NCBI RefSeq assembly: GCF_010119975.1
Contig: NZ_CP048222.1
Coordinates: 6,982,501 to 7,046,500, forward strand
From: Rhodocytophaga rosea
GTDB lineage: Bacteria; Bacteroidota; Bacteroidia; Cytophagales; 172606-1
Length of the DNA stretch: 64,000 bases
Reading direction: 5' to 3'
A program made the position numbers and the translations under genes. Below the pieces are notes generated by a model that searched no databases, had not been told where the DNA came from, and worked only from the letters and a program-made list of their open reading frames with translations. Positions within the stretch are counted from its first letter, which is position 1. Every line of letters begins with the position of its first letter. Below, piece by piece: positions 18,129-27,436 of this stretch.

Positions 18129-19181
18129 TAGGACTTTCGCTTATAATTAAACGGCCTGGATTTTTGGATACCTAAGTTCATGCATCAAATAGTCGGAGAA
18201 AAGCTCTTTTCTAATTTGATAAATGGTTTTATACACTTGTTTGGCTTTTACTTTCAAAGATACCCATGCATGATAACAGCAGGCTAAATGATTTCTTTGC
18301 GAACGGGCTTTTCTGCATTGACACTTTTCTGAGCCTGTCAATTGTTTGAAGCCTCTATGGAAGTCTTCCACCTGCCACCGGTTGTCGTTTTTAAGCTCTG
18401 CGACAAACAGGTTTACCGAGTGGTCTAAGTCATTGGTAATGACATAGTCAATGTCGCCGTTTGGGGCAACTATCTTGAATAACTTGACCATAAAAGGCAC
18501 TTCTTTTAATTTAACAAGCAAGCCTTTTACCTGATCCTCAAAAATAAGTTTATCTAAGTGCTGATAGCCTGTTTCCTTACTGAGACTCACTTTACGGTTG
18601 CTTTTCAGGGTAGTGAAAAATGTCCAACCATGACGGTGAATGAGTTTGAGATTCTCCACTGAGGCATACCAGGTGTCAAAAAGAATAGTGCTACATTTGA
18701 GCCTTTTATGAGTGACAAGCCGCATGAACATTTCCTGAAAATGGTCATTTTTGGTTTTACCATCCGTGTCGGGATGGTAGATGCGGTAATCAATAGGCCA
18801 AAAATCTCCGTCATTGCCTGATGAATGCACAAAATTGACTAAACCAATCCCTTTCACTAAGCCATGCTCATTACCCGAGTATTGCTTTTTAACTAGTTCA
18901 ATGAAGTGAGAATAGCGCTTATCCTGAACACTGTCATCTGCAATAATGACCGCAGTCGGCGAATCCTCAAGGTGGGGGTGAACGATTTGCCACAAATCTG
19001 CCGGGGTAAAGCGTTCCTGTCGCAGAAAATCGCTTACCTCATCATGGCTAACTGAGACTTTATGGTCAGCCATATGGGTACAGGTGTAATTGATAGCCGT
19101 ACTCAACAGATACTCCACATATTCTTTTTTGCTTATCATGCCTAAATTTATTAACTATATTCCTGGTAAGCGAAAGTCCTA
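18129..19181 (-). mobile_element. IS701-like insertion sequence, intact ends
   Basis: A 1053-bp element with perfect 15-bp terminal inverted repeats TAGGACTTTCGCTTA (18129-18143) and its complement (19167-19181). AATAT is present on both outer sides (18124-18128 and 19182-19186) and reads as a 5-bp target duplication, though the AT-rich site makes the exact length uncertain. It encodes a single intact transposase. Perfect ends and an unbroken gene suggest recent, possibly active insertion. Confidence 0.92.
18147..19139 (-). CDS. DDE transposase, IS701-like
   Basis: 330 residues filling the element. The catalytic triad is visible as an aspartate in VIIADDSVQDK (about residue 68), one in TILFDTWYAS, and the glutamate in WQVEDFHRGFKQ. 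A small helical N-terminal domain (MISKKEYVEYLLSTAINYTC) precedes the RNase H-like fold, which is interrupted by a beta-strand insertion around DYVITNDL. The fold follows the DDE_5 / IS701 branch; IS4 relatives are the alternative. The stop codon lies 4 bp inside the left terminal repeat. Confidence 0.9.
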   Translation of the reverse strand: MISKKEYVEYLLSTAINYTCTHMADHKVSVSHDEVSDFLRQERFTPADLWQIVHPHLEDSPTAVIIADDSVQDKRYSHFIELVKKQYSGNEHGLVKGIGLVNFVHSSGNDGDFWPIDYRIYHPDTDGKTKNDHFQEMFMRLVTHKRLKCSTILFDTWYASVENLKLIHRHGWTFFTTLKSNRKVSLSKETGYQHLDKLIFEDQVKGLLVKLKEVPFMVKLFKIVAPNGDIDYVITNDLDHSVNLFVAELKNDNRWQVEDFHRGFKQLTGSEKCQCRKARSQRNHLACCYHAWVSLKVKAKQVYKTIYQIRKELFSDYLMHELRYPKIQAV

Positions 19182-19192
19182 AATATATTATA

Positions 19193-19220
19193 AAGGCTGC
19201 CTGAAAAGGTAGCCTTTTTT
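19193..19220 (+). terminator. Orphaned tatC terminator
   Basis: AAGGCTGCC at 19193-19201 pairs with GGTAGCCTT at 19208-19216 over a 6-base loop, followed by TTTT. It lies just right of the insertion sequence. Removing the element would place it about 35 bp after the tatC stop. Confidence 0.8.
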
Positions 19221-19407
19221 GATTATCACAAATGCGAAAGTGCTAATGGCCAGGTTTAATAATCGTTGCTTGTGTACGCTGATGTAGATTACAGACATCT
19301 AAACCACTAAACCCGCAAAGTTCCTGCTGCTTATTGAAATAGCCGTATTGTGTATCATTCGTTGTAGAAAAATATTTAAATTTCTTGCCTTTTCAAATCT
19401 GAACCCT

Positions 19408-19950
19408 ATGCGACCCATCCATTACTACTGTATTCTCCAGGCTATTCTTTTCATCCTGAGTAGCCCAATTGCTGTTGCCCAGCAGGATGCCTTCTTAAAA
19501 GAACTTGCTGAACGCTGGGAAACCTCCAGGCAATATATGATTACGGTTGCCGAAGCTATGCCGGAAAAGGATTATACATTCAAGCCCACACCTGAAGAAA
19601 TGAGTTTTGCCGAACAACTCATGCACATCGCCTGGGTTATTGACTGGCATGCGTTCAGTAAAGCCGATGGACAGGAATTTAAGCCCAGAATAGATGACTT
19701 TAAAACAGTGGGCCGGTCTAAAAAAGAAATGATCGGAATGATCAACCGGGAATTTGAACGGGCAGCTAAACTGCTTGCCACATTTGATCCGGCAAGGCTG
19801 GACGAAACAGGCACATACGCTAAATTCACCCGCACCAGGCGGCAGTTTTTTATGCTGATGGCCGATCATGTAACGCATCACCGGGCACAAATGCTGGTGT
19901 ATCTGCGGCTCAAGGGAATTGTGTCACCCAGTTATATAGAGTTTCAGTAA
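19408..19950 (+). CDS. Secreted DinB-family protein
   Basis: 180 residues from the ATG at 19408, which puts a signal peptide (MRPIHYYCILQAILFILSS, cleavage after VAQ) first; the longer frame starts at 19348. The mature part is a four-helix DinB fold. Metal-binding histidines are expected in SFAEQLMHIAWVIDWHAF and near the end in MADHVTHHRAQMLVYLRLKG. Export is common for such DinB proteins in Bacteroidota. The reaction is unknown; the fold often serves thiol-dependent chemistry. It has no obvious operon partner. Confidence 0.82.
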   Translation: MRPIHYYCILQAILFILSSPIAVAQQDAFLKELAERWETSRQYMITVAEAMPEKDYTFKPTPEEMSFAEQLMHIAWVIDWHAFSKADGQEFKPRIDDFKTVGRSKKEMIGMINREFERAAKLLATFDPARLDETGTYAKFTRTRRQFFMLMADHVTHHRAQMLVYLRLKGIVSPSYIEFQ

Positions 19951-20045
19951 TTCAATTGCAGGTGAGTACGCCTGATATAATATGTCTGTCAGATAGTGTT
20001 TAATCAATTTTGTTATACCTCTAACAACAAACAACCAATAACGAT

Positions 20046-21167
20046 TCACAGCCATTTACCCAGTTTTCTTAAACTTTCGGCATTATGTGCCGGGGCAAAA
20101 ATATCAATATAGGGCATGGCAGCTTTCATTCCTGCTACGGATGGCTGATAGGCAGAAAAACCGGCCAGTGGATTCAGCCAGATCACTTTTTTTGATCTGG
20201 CATGAATATGCGATATGCTTTGTTCCAGCAGGTCAATATCTCCGGAATCCCAGCCATCGCTGAGAATGAGTACAGTGGTGCGTTTATTTAACAGCTTACC
20301 CGAATATTCCTGTACAAACTGATGCAGGCTTTCCCCAATCCGGGTGCCGCCATACCAATTGTGGTGCTGGGATTGCATCAACTGTAAGGCACTGGTGAAA
20401 TCCTGTTTTTTCAACAGAGGAGAAATGTTGTGCAGGGAAGTGCTGAATACAAATGTTTCGGTGTGGGAATATACCTGACTGAAAGCAAACATAAATTGCA
20501 ATAAAAAAGCTGAATATAGCTCCATCGATTTGCTCACATCACACAACAATATTAGTTTTTCGCGGTTGCGTTTGGGTTTTTTAAAAGCAATTTCCATCAA
20601 TTCTCCGCCCAGCCGCATATTTTTCCGCAAGGTTCTCCGCAAATCAGGCTGGTCTATTTTCAGGGAATGTTCATAGCGTCTGTTTTGTTGAGCGGCCAGT
20701 CGTCTAGCTAAGGCCTTAATCACTCGCATGAGTTCGTCGAGTTCACTGGATGGGACTTTGGAGAAATCTGTCTGAGATAAGCTCTGGTGCCTGCTATACA
20801 AAGCTGCTTCTTCGGTTTCTTCGTTTTTGTTTCCATTCAGCCAGGATTTTAACGCCTTAAAGGAAGTTTCCTGTACGCCTGGTTTATGTACTGGTTTGGC
20901 CTGTGTTTGAACGCCAGATTCCAGGGCTTTTTCCAGTTCTTTCCAGTACTCTGTAAACAGATCATCGAATGCTTCCACTTGTTTGAGGCTACGGCACAAT
21001 ACCGATTTAAGCGCCTGCCTGAATAAATGATTACTGCTGTAATCTATGAAGGAAAGGCTTTGCAGGGCGGTAGCTTCTTCTTCTACACTCAGCGTAAAGC
21101 CATGTTGCCGCAAAAAACGGCAGAATTGTACGATATTCCTGGAAAGGGAAGTTTGCCTTTGTATCAA
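20046..21167 (-). CDS. coxE: VWA-domain protein, CoxE-like
   Basis: 373 residues. The C-terminal half is a von Willebrand A domain with a MIDAS motif LLCDVSKSMELY, later T in GGTRIGESL and the Asp in LILSDGWDSGD. The N-terminal half is helical and basic. CoxE-type VWA proteins act with a MoxR AAA+ ATPase (CoxD) to mature molybdenum hydroxylases. The start overlaps the MoxR gene stop by 4 bp (ATGA), so the two are co-translated. It sits at the end of the CO-dehydrogenase-like cluster. Confidence 0.88.
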   Translation of the reverse strand: MIQRQTSLSRNIVQFCRFLRQHGFTLSVEEEATALQSLSFIDYSSNHLFRQALKSVLCRSLKQVEAFDDLFTEYWKELEKALESGVQTQAKPVHKPGVQETSFKALKSWLNGNKNEETEEAALYSRHQSLSQTDFSKVPSSELDELMRVIKALARRLAAQQNRRYEHSLKIDQPDLRRTLRKNMRLGGELMEIAFKKPKRNREKLILLCDVSKSMELYSAFLLQFMFAFSQVYSHTETFVFSTSLHNISPLLKKQDFTSALQLMQSQHHNWYGGTRIGESLHQFVQEYSGKLLNKRTTVLILSDGWDSGDIDLLEQSISHIHARSKKVIWLNPLAGFSAYQPSVAGMKAAMPYIDIFAPAHNAESLRKLGKWL

Positions 21168-22084
21168 AGTGAATCGAGTTTGGAGTAGATTCCAGTTTTC
21201 TCCAGAAGTTCGCTCAGGCTCATCTGTACTTGCCGGGTATCCTGCCAGTCTTTCAAGATGACACCCAGCGTTTGTTCTACCGTTGATTTGTCCAGATGGG
21301 AAATGTGCAGGGTAGAAAGGGCCAGCGCCCAGTCGAGGGTTTCGGCAATACCTGGCGTTTTTTCGAGTTTCATCTGGCGGAGGTTTTGCATAAATCTGCA
21401 GATTTGTTCGCCTAGCTTCACATCAATATGTGGCACTTTTTTACTCACAATCATCCATTCTTTCTCAAAATCAGGATAACCAATGTGCAGGTATAAACAT
21501 CGCCTGCGTAAGGCTTCGGATAGTTCTCTGGTCCGGTTGCTGGTGAGTATAACCTGAGGAATATGGGTCGCTTTAATGGTGCCGGTTTCCGGAATGGTGA
21601 TCTGCCATTCGCTGAGTACTTCCAGTAAAAAGCTTTCAAATTCTTCATCCGAACGGTCAACTTCATCTATCAGCAACACTGGTTTTTTGTGGTGGGTAAT
21701 GGCTTGCAACAGTGGCCGTTTCATCAGAAAAGCCTCACTGAAAATGGTTTTTTCCTTATCCTCTACCGATTGTTTTTCCTGCTCCAGCATCTTCAAATGC
21801 AATAACTGCCGCTGGTAGTTCCATTCATATAGCGCATGGGCTGCATCCAGTCCTTCGTAACATTGCAGGCGGATCAGGTCGGTTTCCAACACCCTGGCCA
21901 TTACCTTTGCAATTTCTGTTTTTCCCACCCCGGCCGGACCTTCGATCAATAAAGGTTTGTTCAATTGCAGCGAAAGAAACACAGACATGGAGACAGAGGC
22001 ATCGGTAATGTATCCTTGTTCAAGCAACAGGGAACTTATATTGGCTAAAGAGGTTGTCGGATGGTTCATTTGGTTTGGCAGCAT
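21164..22084 (-). CDS. coxD: MoxR/CoxD-type AAA+ ATPase
   Basis: 306 residues. Walker A is GPAGVGKTEIAK (about residue 42), Walker B is PVLLIDEVDRSDEEF, sensor 1 is VILTSNRTRELSEAL with the arginine finger following in RRRCLYLHIGYPDF. CoxD-type ATPases are chaperones that help insert the sulfur and metal into the molybdenum active site, working with the VWA partner. The gene overlaps coxE and is separated from coxM by an unrelated gene and a hairpin. Assignment as coxD depends on this neighbourhood. Confidence 0.88.
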   Translation of the reverse strand: MLPNQMNHPTTSLANISSLLLEQGYITDASVSMSVFLSLQLNKPLLIEGPAGVGKTEIAKVMARVLETDLIRLQCYEGLDAAHALYEWNYQRQLLHLKMLEQEKQSVEDKEKTIFSEAFLMKRPLLQAITHHKKPVLLIDEVDRSDEEFESFLLEVLSEWQITIPETGTIKATHIPQVILTSNRTRELSEALRRRCLYLHIGYPDFEKEWMIVSKKVPHIDVKLGEQICRFMQNLRQMKLEKTPGIAETLDWALALSTLHISHLDKSTVEQTLGVILKDWQDTRQVQMSLSELLEKTGIYSKLDSL

Positions 22085-22122
22085 GTAGGGTATTCAATAA
22101 TGGTTGTTTGTGGGTTAAACTA

Positions 22123-22656
22123 TTAAATTCTCTTAAATTGATTTTCTTCTTCTAGCTGTCTAATCACCATATTTAATTGTTTTATTTTATTTATATCCGA
22201 TGATGTATCGTTATTTATCTGATGACCGCTAACCCTTATTTTCTTCTTTACATTTTTTAACATAACGCTTATTTCAAAAACAGAAAAATGTGCTGACGAC
22301 TTCTTAAAGTCAATTTTGGTTGAAGAATAAGCTATTATCAACGAATCAAATTTTTTAATTTTCACAGGTACCTCAACAAAGTCGCTACAATCATCTATTC
22401 TTTTACAAAACAATTTTCCGTTTTTCTTCCAGATGATGTGATATACATAGGGTATACTTTCACAGAATAACTCCTTATTTTCAGTAGGTATATGAAATCT
22501 ACCATTAAATAGCGCATACTTATGAATTATTATTGTATCAACTTGTTGCGTTTGTAAAAGAGATATCTGTTGATTTACTCTCATATCCCCATTATCTGTA
22601 GCCCACAAATCAATGGTTAGGAAGCTTATAAACAGAATTGCATAATAGACTTTCAT
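22123..22656 (-). CDS. Unknown exported protein inside the cox cluster
   Basis: 177 residues, distinctly more AT-rich than its neighbours. An N-terminal hydrophobic stretch (MKVYYAILFISFLTIDLWA) looks like a signal peptide. The rest is rich in Lys, Ile and Asn with cysteines in ELFCESIP, LFCKRIDDC. A lysine- and glutamine-rich helix ends the chain (LNMVIRQLEEENQF). I recognise no family. Its composition and its position after the hairpin at 22725-22757 suggest a late insertion between coxM and coxD and not a working part of the complex. Confidence 0.6.
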   Translation of the reverse strand: MKVYYAILFISFLTIDLWATDNGDMRVNQQISLLQTQQVDTIIIHKYALFNGRFHIPTENKELFCESIPYVYHIIWKKNGKLFCKRIDDCSDFVEVPVKIKKFDSLIIAYSSTKIDFKKSSAHFSVFEISVMLKNVKKKIRVSGHQINNDTSSDINKIKQLNMVIRQLEEENQFKRI

Positions 22657-22724
22657 TCATTTACATTTTAAAGGGAGGTATATCTGATTTTAATTCTAAG
22701 TTGATTAGCAGTCTACAAAACATC

Positions 22725-22757
22725 AAACCGGCAACAAAGCGAGTATGTTGCCGGTTT
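22725..22757 (-). terminator. Strong hairpin after coxM
   Basis: AAACCGGCAACA at 22725-22736 pairs perfectly over 12 bp with 22746-22757 around a 9-base loop. On the minus strand GATGTTTTG follows. It probably ends the coxGSLM transcript. Confidence 0.65.
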
Positions 22758-22792
22758 GAGGAAAAATTGATATACCTTTTAGTTTCCAAATA

Positions 22793-23626
22793 TCAGGAAA
22801 CCGCTTGTAAAGCTCTTCTCAGGTATACTTGCGCTAGATGTTTGCGGTAGTCCTCTGAGGCAAAATTATCGCTGAGAACATTTACGCCAAACACAGCCGC
22901 ATTCACCGCATCATTAATCGTATCTTCATCCAGGTTTTTTCCGGAAACAGCCGTTTCTGCATTGGTATCCCGGAAAGCATAATCTGCTACTCCAGTAAAA
23001 GCGATGCTGGTTTGTTTAGTAGCCAAACGGAGCACAGCACATCCAACTACCGCAAACCTGGAAGCTGGATTTTCAAACTTCAGGTATACTGATTTTGCAC
23101 CTGCCGCCGGAATGGGAATCCGGACGGCTGTAATAATTTCATTTTCCTGCAAAGCGGTAGAAAATAAGCCATTAAAGAAGTCAGTAGCATGTATGGTTCT
23201 ATTTCCGCTCGTGCTGGCTACCTCGATACTGGCATCAGAAGCTAGTACCAAAGCAGGCCAGTCAGCGGATGGATCGGCGTGTGCCAGGCTTCCGCCAATA
23301 GTTCCCTTGTTTCGTACCTGTACGTCGCCAATCATACTGGCAGCTGCATTAAAAAAGGGAAGTTTTTCTTTTATCAGTTTACTTCGCTCAATATCCCCAT
23401 GGGTAGTGGCTGCGTTGATAACAATTTCTCCGTTTTCTTCCCTGATTCCTTTGAGGGCAGGAATATTAGCTATATCTACCAGCAGAGCAGGCTGATTTAA
23501 CCGCAATTTCATGGCTGGAATCAAGCTATGACCTCCGGCTAATACTTTGCTATTGCCTGAAGATAATGCGGTCAAGGCATCGTCCAGGGTTTTTGCTTTT
23601 TTATATTCGAATTCAACAGGTATCAT
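22793..23626 (-). CDS. coxM: CO dehydrogenase-like medium (FAD) subunit
   Basis: 277 residues, the usual length. FAD-binding marks are KVLAGGHSLIPAMKLRL near residue 35 and TIGGSLAHADPSADWPA near residue 110; the C-terminal domain follows the CO dehydrogenase flavoprotein fold (AFRDTNAETAVSG). The flavin passes electrons from the 2Fe-2S subunit to the acceptor. Gene order S-L-M on this strand is the form II arrangement; form I clusters run M-S-L. Confidence 0.92.
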   Translation of the reverse strand: MIPVEFEYKKAKTLDDALTALSSGNSKVLAGGHSLIPAMKLRLNQPALLVDIANIPALKGIREENGEIVINAATTHGDIERSKLIKEKLPFFNAAASMIGDVQVRNKGTIGGSLAHADPSADWPALVLASDASIEVASTSGNRTIHATDFFNGLFSTALQENEIITAVRIPIPAAGAKSVYLKFENPASRFAVVGCAVLRLATKQTSIAFTGVADYAFRDTNAETAVSGKNLDEDTINDAVNAAVFGVNVLSDNFASEDYRKHLAQVYLRRALQAVS

Positions 23627-23736
23627 GTGTTGGAATTTAAAAGTTGTGGTTAATTTTAGATGTCAATGGTCAAAGTTCATTAGTGATTCTTTAGCAATAC
23701 CTTCTTTCTACCTCCCAATGACGATTGACCAATTGA

Positions 23737-26121
23737 TTAATTTACCGTAGTCTGCATCGCCCGCCATACTCTTTCTGATTTCAGCGGCATGCGGATGTCT
23801 TTCACTTTATGGCCGCCACTCCAGAGGGCATCAATTACGGCATTTACCACAGCTGGCGTAGAACCAATGGCCCCTGCTTCCCCTGCACCTTTTACACCCA
23901 GGGGATTATGCGGACAGGGTGTTACCTGAGTGGCTGTTTCAAACATAGGCAGATCATCGGCCCTTGGCATACAATAATCCATATAGGAAGCATTGGTTAG
24001 CTGGCCATTGTTGTCGTATTCGGCTCCTTCATACAAAGCTTGTCCCACGCCTTGCGCTACACCGCCATGAATTTGCCCTTCTACAATCATCGGATTAATC
24101 ACATTGCCCACATCATCTACGGCGATAAAACGCTTGAGCGTTACTTTTCCAGTTTCCTTATCCACTTCCACTACGGCAATATGGCAGCCAAACGGATAGG
24201 TAAAATTAGTTGGGTCGTAGAAACTGCTGAAATCCAGGCCGGGCTCGAGGTCTTTGGGGTAAATATGCGGAACATAGGCGGTTAAGGCAATATCGCCAAA
24301 GCTGAGTGATTTGTCCGTACCTTTAACGGTGAATTTTCCATTGGCAAATTCCATATCATCGGCATTGGCTTCGAGTTTGTGGGCAGCGATTTTCTTGCCT
24401 TTTTCTACAATTTTATCAATACTTTTTACTATAGCTGAACCACCCACGGCCAGACTTCTGGAACCATAAGTACCCATACCAAATGCCACGCTTTCCGTAT
24501 CTCCGTGAATGATTTCCACATCTTCCATAGGTATACCCAGTTTGTCTGCTACTACCTGGGCAAACGTAGTTTCATGGCCTTGTCCATGGGAATGGGCTCC
24601 GGTAAATACACTCACTTTGCCAGTAGGTTGTACCCGTACCTGGCCTACCTCATACAAACCGGCTCTGGCTCCCAGTGAACCTACTACAGCCGAAGGGGCA
24701 ATACCACAGGCTTCGATATAGGTAGAAAAGCCAACGCCGAGCAGTTTCCCATTCTTGGCAGCTTCTTTTTGCTGTTTGCGGAAATCTTTATAGCCCAGCA
24801 TGGCTAGTCCTTTTTCTAATACGCCATGATAATTGCCACTGTCATATTGCAGGGCTACCTGGGTTTGGTAACCGGGTTGTGTTACGCCATCAAATGGAGG
24901 AATGAAATTCTTGAGCCGGAGTTCTGCCGGGTCTATATTCATTTCGAGGGCAGCCAAATCCATTAAGCGTTCGAGCAGATAGGTAGCTTCCGGTCTTCCA
25001 GCGCCCCTATACGCATCGACTGGGGTGGTATGCGTGAATACAGCTGTGACATCTACATTAATTTTAGGAGTCGTGTACAAACCCTGAAGTAAAGTGCCAT
25101 GCAGATAGGTAGGAACGCAGGTAGAGAAGGTAGAAAGATAAGCGCCCATATTGGCATAGGTATTCACCCGTAAAGCCAGGATGTTGCCGTCTTTATCAAA
25201 TCCCATTTCAGCTTTGGTAATATGATCCCGTCCGTGCGCATCGGTTAAGAAACTTTCGGTGCGTTCGGCTGTCCATTTCACAGGCCGCTTGAGTTTTTTA
25301 GAAGCCCAGGTTAATAAGGCTTCTTCCGTATAGTGGAATATTTTGCTGCCGAATCCCCCGCCTACATCAGGCCCTACTACTTTTACCTTGTGTTCCGGTA
25401 TGCCAAGCACAAATGCACACATCAATAAGCGGATCAAATGAGGATTCTGGGTACTGGTATAGAGCGTATAGCGTTCACTGGTAGAATCATACTGGGCGTT
25501 ATAACTGCGGGGCTCGATGGCATTGGGCACCAGGCGCTGGTTTACAAATTCCAGGCTGGTAATATGGGCAGCCTTAGACATGGCTTCGTCTACTTCTGCT
25601 TTCGGATTGCCCAGTTCCCAGTCGTAACAGATGTTATCCGGAGCAATATCATGAACGGAAGGCATTCCTGGTTTTACGGCTTCGGCCGCATTCACTACAG
25701 CAGGCAATTCTTCATAGTCCACCATCACCATTTGCGCCGCATCTTTTGCCTTTTCCTGGGTTTCAGCAATAACTACGGCTACTGCATCTCCTACATGCCG
25801 GGCTTTATCTGCTACAAGCAGAGGATGCTTGGGTTCTTTCATGGGAGTGCCATTCTTGAAATTGACAAGCCAGCCGCAGGGTACGCCATTTATGTCAGCC
25901 ACATCAGCTCCGGTATATATAGCCAATACGCCCGGCATCGCTTTAGCAGCTTCAATATCTACAGATAGTATTCTGGCATGGGCATAGGGACTCCGGACAA
26001 AAGAAGCATAGGTCTGCAAGGGCAGTATAATGTCGTCGGTATATTTGCCTCTGCCGGTTATAAAGCGTTTGTCTTCCACCCGTTTTACGGATTTTCCGAT
26101 GATTCCATTGGTCGTGCTCAT
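23737..26121 (-). CDS. coxL: CO dehydrogenase-like large (Mo) subunit, form II
   Basis: 794 residues, full length. It starts with [21 protein letters not shown], the N-terminal block of xanthine-oxidase-family large subunits. Cofactor contacts include GGGFGSK (near 254) and [16 protein letters not shown], and the base glutamate is in [16 protein letters not shown] near the C terminus. The active-site loop at 370-376 is AYRGAGR, the form II signature; true form I CO oxidisers carry AYXCSFR. Form II enzymes may oxidise other substrates and their CO activity is disputed. The start overlaps the coxS stop by 4 bp. Confidence 0.93.
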   Translation of the reverse strand: MSTTNGIIGKSVKRVEDKRFITGRGKYTDDIILPLQTYASFVRSPYAHARILSVDIEAAKAMPGVLAIYTGADVADINGVPCGWLVNFKNGTPMKEPKHPLLVADKARHVGDAVAVVIAETQEKAKDAAQMVMVDYEELPAVVNAAEAVKPGMPSVHDIAPDNICYDWELGNPKAEVDEAMSKAAHITSLEFVNQRLVPNAIEPRSYNAQYDSTSERYTLYTSTQNPHLIRLLMCAFVLGIPEHKVKVVGPDVGGGFGSKIFHYTEEALLTWASKKLKRPVKWTAERTESFLTDAHGRDHITKAEMGFDKDGNILALRVNTYANMGAYLSTFSTCVPTYLHGTLLQGLYTTPKINVDVTAVFTHTTPVDAYRGAGRPEATYLLERLMDLAALEMNIDPAELRLKNFIPPFDGVTQPGYQTQVALQYDSGNYHGVLEKGLAMLGYKDFRKQQKEAAKNGKLLGVGFSTYIEACGIAPSAVVGSLGARAGLYEVGQVRVQPTGKVSVFTGAHSHGQGHETTFAQVVADKLGIPMEDVEIIHGDTESVAFGMGTYGSRSLAVGGSAIVKSIDKIVEKGKKIAAHKLEANADDMEFANGKFTVKGTDKSLSFGDIALTAYVPHIYPKDLEPGLDFSSFYDPTNFTYPFGCHIAVVEVDKETGKVTLKRFIAVDDVGNVINPMIVEGQIHGGVAQGVGQALYEGAEYDNNGQLTNASYMDYCMPRADDLPMFETATQVTPCPHNPLGVKGAGEAGAIGSTPAVVNAVIDALWSGGHKVKDIRMPLKSERVWRAMQTTVN

Positions 26122-26594
26122 AGGGTTACCTCCTCTTTCTTTACTTTATTAGCTGCATATTGTACCGCTTTTACAATATTATGATATCCTGTACACCGGC
26201 AAATGTGTCCTTTCAGACAATCGCGGATCTCTTCTTCTGACGCATTGGGGGAATGCTGAATGTAGTTTGCCATGGTCATGATAATACCTGGTGTGCAGAA
26301 ACCGCATTGCAGGCCATGCATTTCTTTAAATCCTTCCTGTAGTGGATGTAGTTCTTCTTTGGCCAGGCCTTCAATGGTAGTAACTTCACAACCATCTGCC
26401 TGCACAGCAAACATGGTACAGCTTTTAACTGGCTGATTGTCCACATGAACTGTACAAGCGCCGCAAATGCTGGTATCGCAGCCTACGTGTGTTCCGGTAA
26501 GCCGCAATACATCGCGCAGGTAACTGACCAGAAGTAAGCGGGGTTCTACCTCATGGGTATGTTCCACGCCATTCACCTTCATATGAATTTTCAT
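26118..26594 (-). CDS. coxS: CO dehydrogenase-like small (2Fe-2S) subunit
   Basis: 158 residues with both [2Fe-2S] sites: the plant-ferredoxin-type cluster in [14 protein letters not shown] with a later Cys in PVKSC, and the helical cluster in [11 protein letters not shown] and GHICRCTGY. It relays electrons from the molybdenum centre to the flavin. It overlaps coxL by 4 bp and lies 91 bp downstream of coxG, separated from it by a small hairpin. Confidence 0.94.
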   Translation of the reverse strand: MKIHMKVNGVEHTHEVEPRLLLVSYLRDVLRLTGTHVGCDTSICGACTVHVDNQPVKSCTMFAVQADGCEVTTIEGLAKEELHPLQEGFKEMHGLQCGFCTPGIIMTMANYIQHSPNASEEEIRDCLKGHICRCTGYHNIVKAVQYAANKVKKEEVTL

Positions 26595-26640
26595 AAGTAA
26601 AGAGTTTAGAGTTATGACTATGTAGAATAATATAGAGTAG

Positions 26641-26683
26641 AGTCTTTAGTCTCTGGTAATTTTCATTCGAAAGACTAAAGACT
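26641..26683. repeat. Hairpin between coxG and coxS
   Basis: AGTCTTTAGTCT at 26641-26652 pairs perfectly with AGACTAAAGACT at 26672-26683. There is no T run on the minus strand, so it may adjust the coxG to coxSLM ratio through processing and not end transcription. Confidence 0.6.
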
Positions 26684-26685
26684 GC

Positions 26686-27129
26686 TTAAGATGCTTCCAG
26701 TTCTTTTTCCAGATTGGTAAAAAACTGTTTGGTTAATGTATTCGCAACGCCACCTATCACCCGTTGGCCCATTCCGGCCAGTAATCCGGAGAGTTGGGCA
26801 TCGCCATCAAAGGAAACTTCAGTTTGGGTACTACTCACAGGAATAAGGTCTACTTTGATAGCAGCATTGGTATTGCCGATCTTACTGTTTTGCTGAACTT
26901 TCAGGGTGAAGTTCTTTTGTTCTGTGATCTCTTCTAATTGCAGATTACCCGAAAATGAACCATTAACAGGTCCCATTTTAATCTGCAGCGTAGAAACAAA
27001 TGAATTCTCTCCGGTCCGTTCCAATGTAGTTACTCCGGGAATCACTCTGGCTAAAGTGTTCGTATCCATTAGTTTCTCCCAAACTTTAGAAGGACTCGCA
27101 TTTAAGACTTGTTTGCCGGTAAGTTGCAT
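26686..27129 (-). CDS. coxG: CoxG-like SRPBCC carrier protein
   Basis: 147 residues of the CoxG / SRPBCC ligand-binding fold: NASPSKVWEKLMDTNTLARVIPGV at the start, the beta-strand block STLQIKMGPVNGSFSGN, and the last helix region QLSGLLAGMGQRVIGGVANTLTKQFF. In the better-studied CO-oxidising mycobacterial system CoxG proteins bind quinone and carry electrons from the enzyme to the membrane; longer forms have a membrane tail, which this one lacks. First gene of the cox run. Confidence 0.88.
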   Translation of the reverse strand: MQLTGKQVLNASPSKVWEKLMDTNTLARVIPGVTTLERTGENSFVSTLQIKMGPVNGSFSGNLQLEEITEQKNFTLKVQQNSKIGNTNAAIKVDLIPVSSTQTEVSFDGDAQLSGLLAGMGQRVIGGVANTLTKQFFTNLEKELEAS

Positions 27130-27407
27130 ATGAGTATAATGTCAGTGGTGAGTACCGTTCGTGTAGAATTCATTTATACTTGATCGCACCATTATTACTG
27201 GGCGCAGATTGTGTACCTCAGAAATATATAAAAAAATGTTGTTATAATGCCAGGAAGAATGCATTATTTATTTATGAATTTTCCTGCTGATGGCTTCTCA
27301 GTTGTCTTACACAAGCTTTGGAATAGTTATAGATTAGTTGTCTGAAAAAAAGAAATAGATCATAAGAATACCTGATTTTGGTCATGTTTTTGTGAAGGAG
27401 GGAGAGG

Positions 27408-27415
27408 TAATTTTG
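27408..27415 (+). promoter_or_regulatory. TAnnTTTG -7 box of hemA
   Basis: TAATTTTG, with TTTTTG ending 15 bp upstream. Its position downstream of 27392 argues for translation from the ATG at 27437 and against the earlier GTG. Confidence 0.45.
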
Positions 27416-27436
27416 TGTGTTCGTAATAAATTAAGC

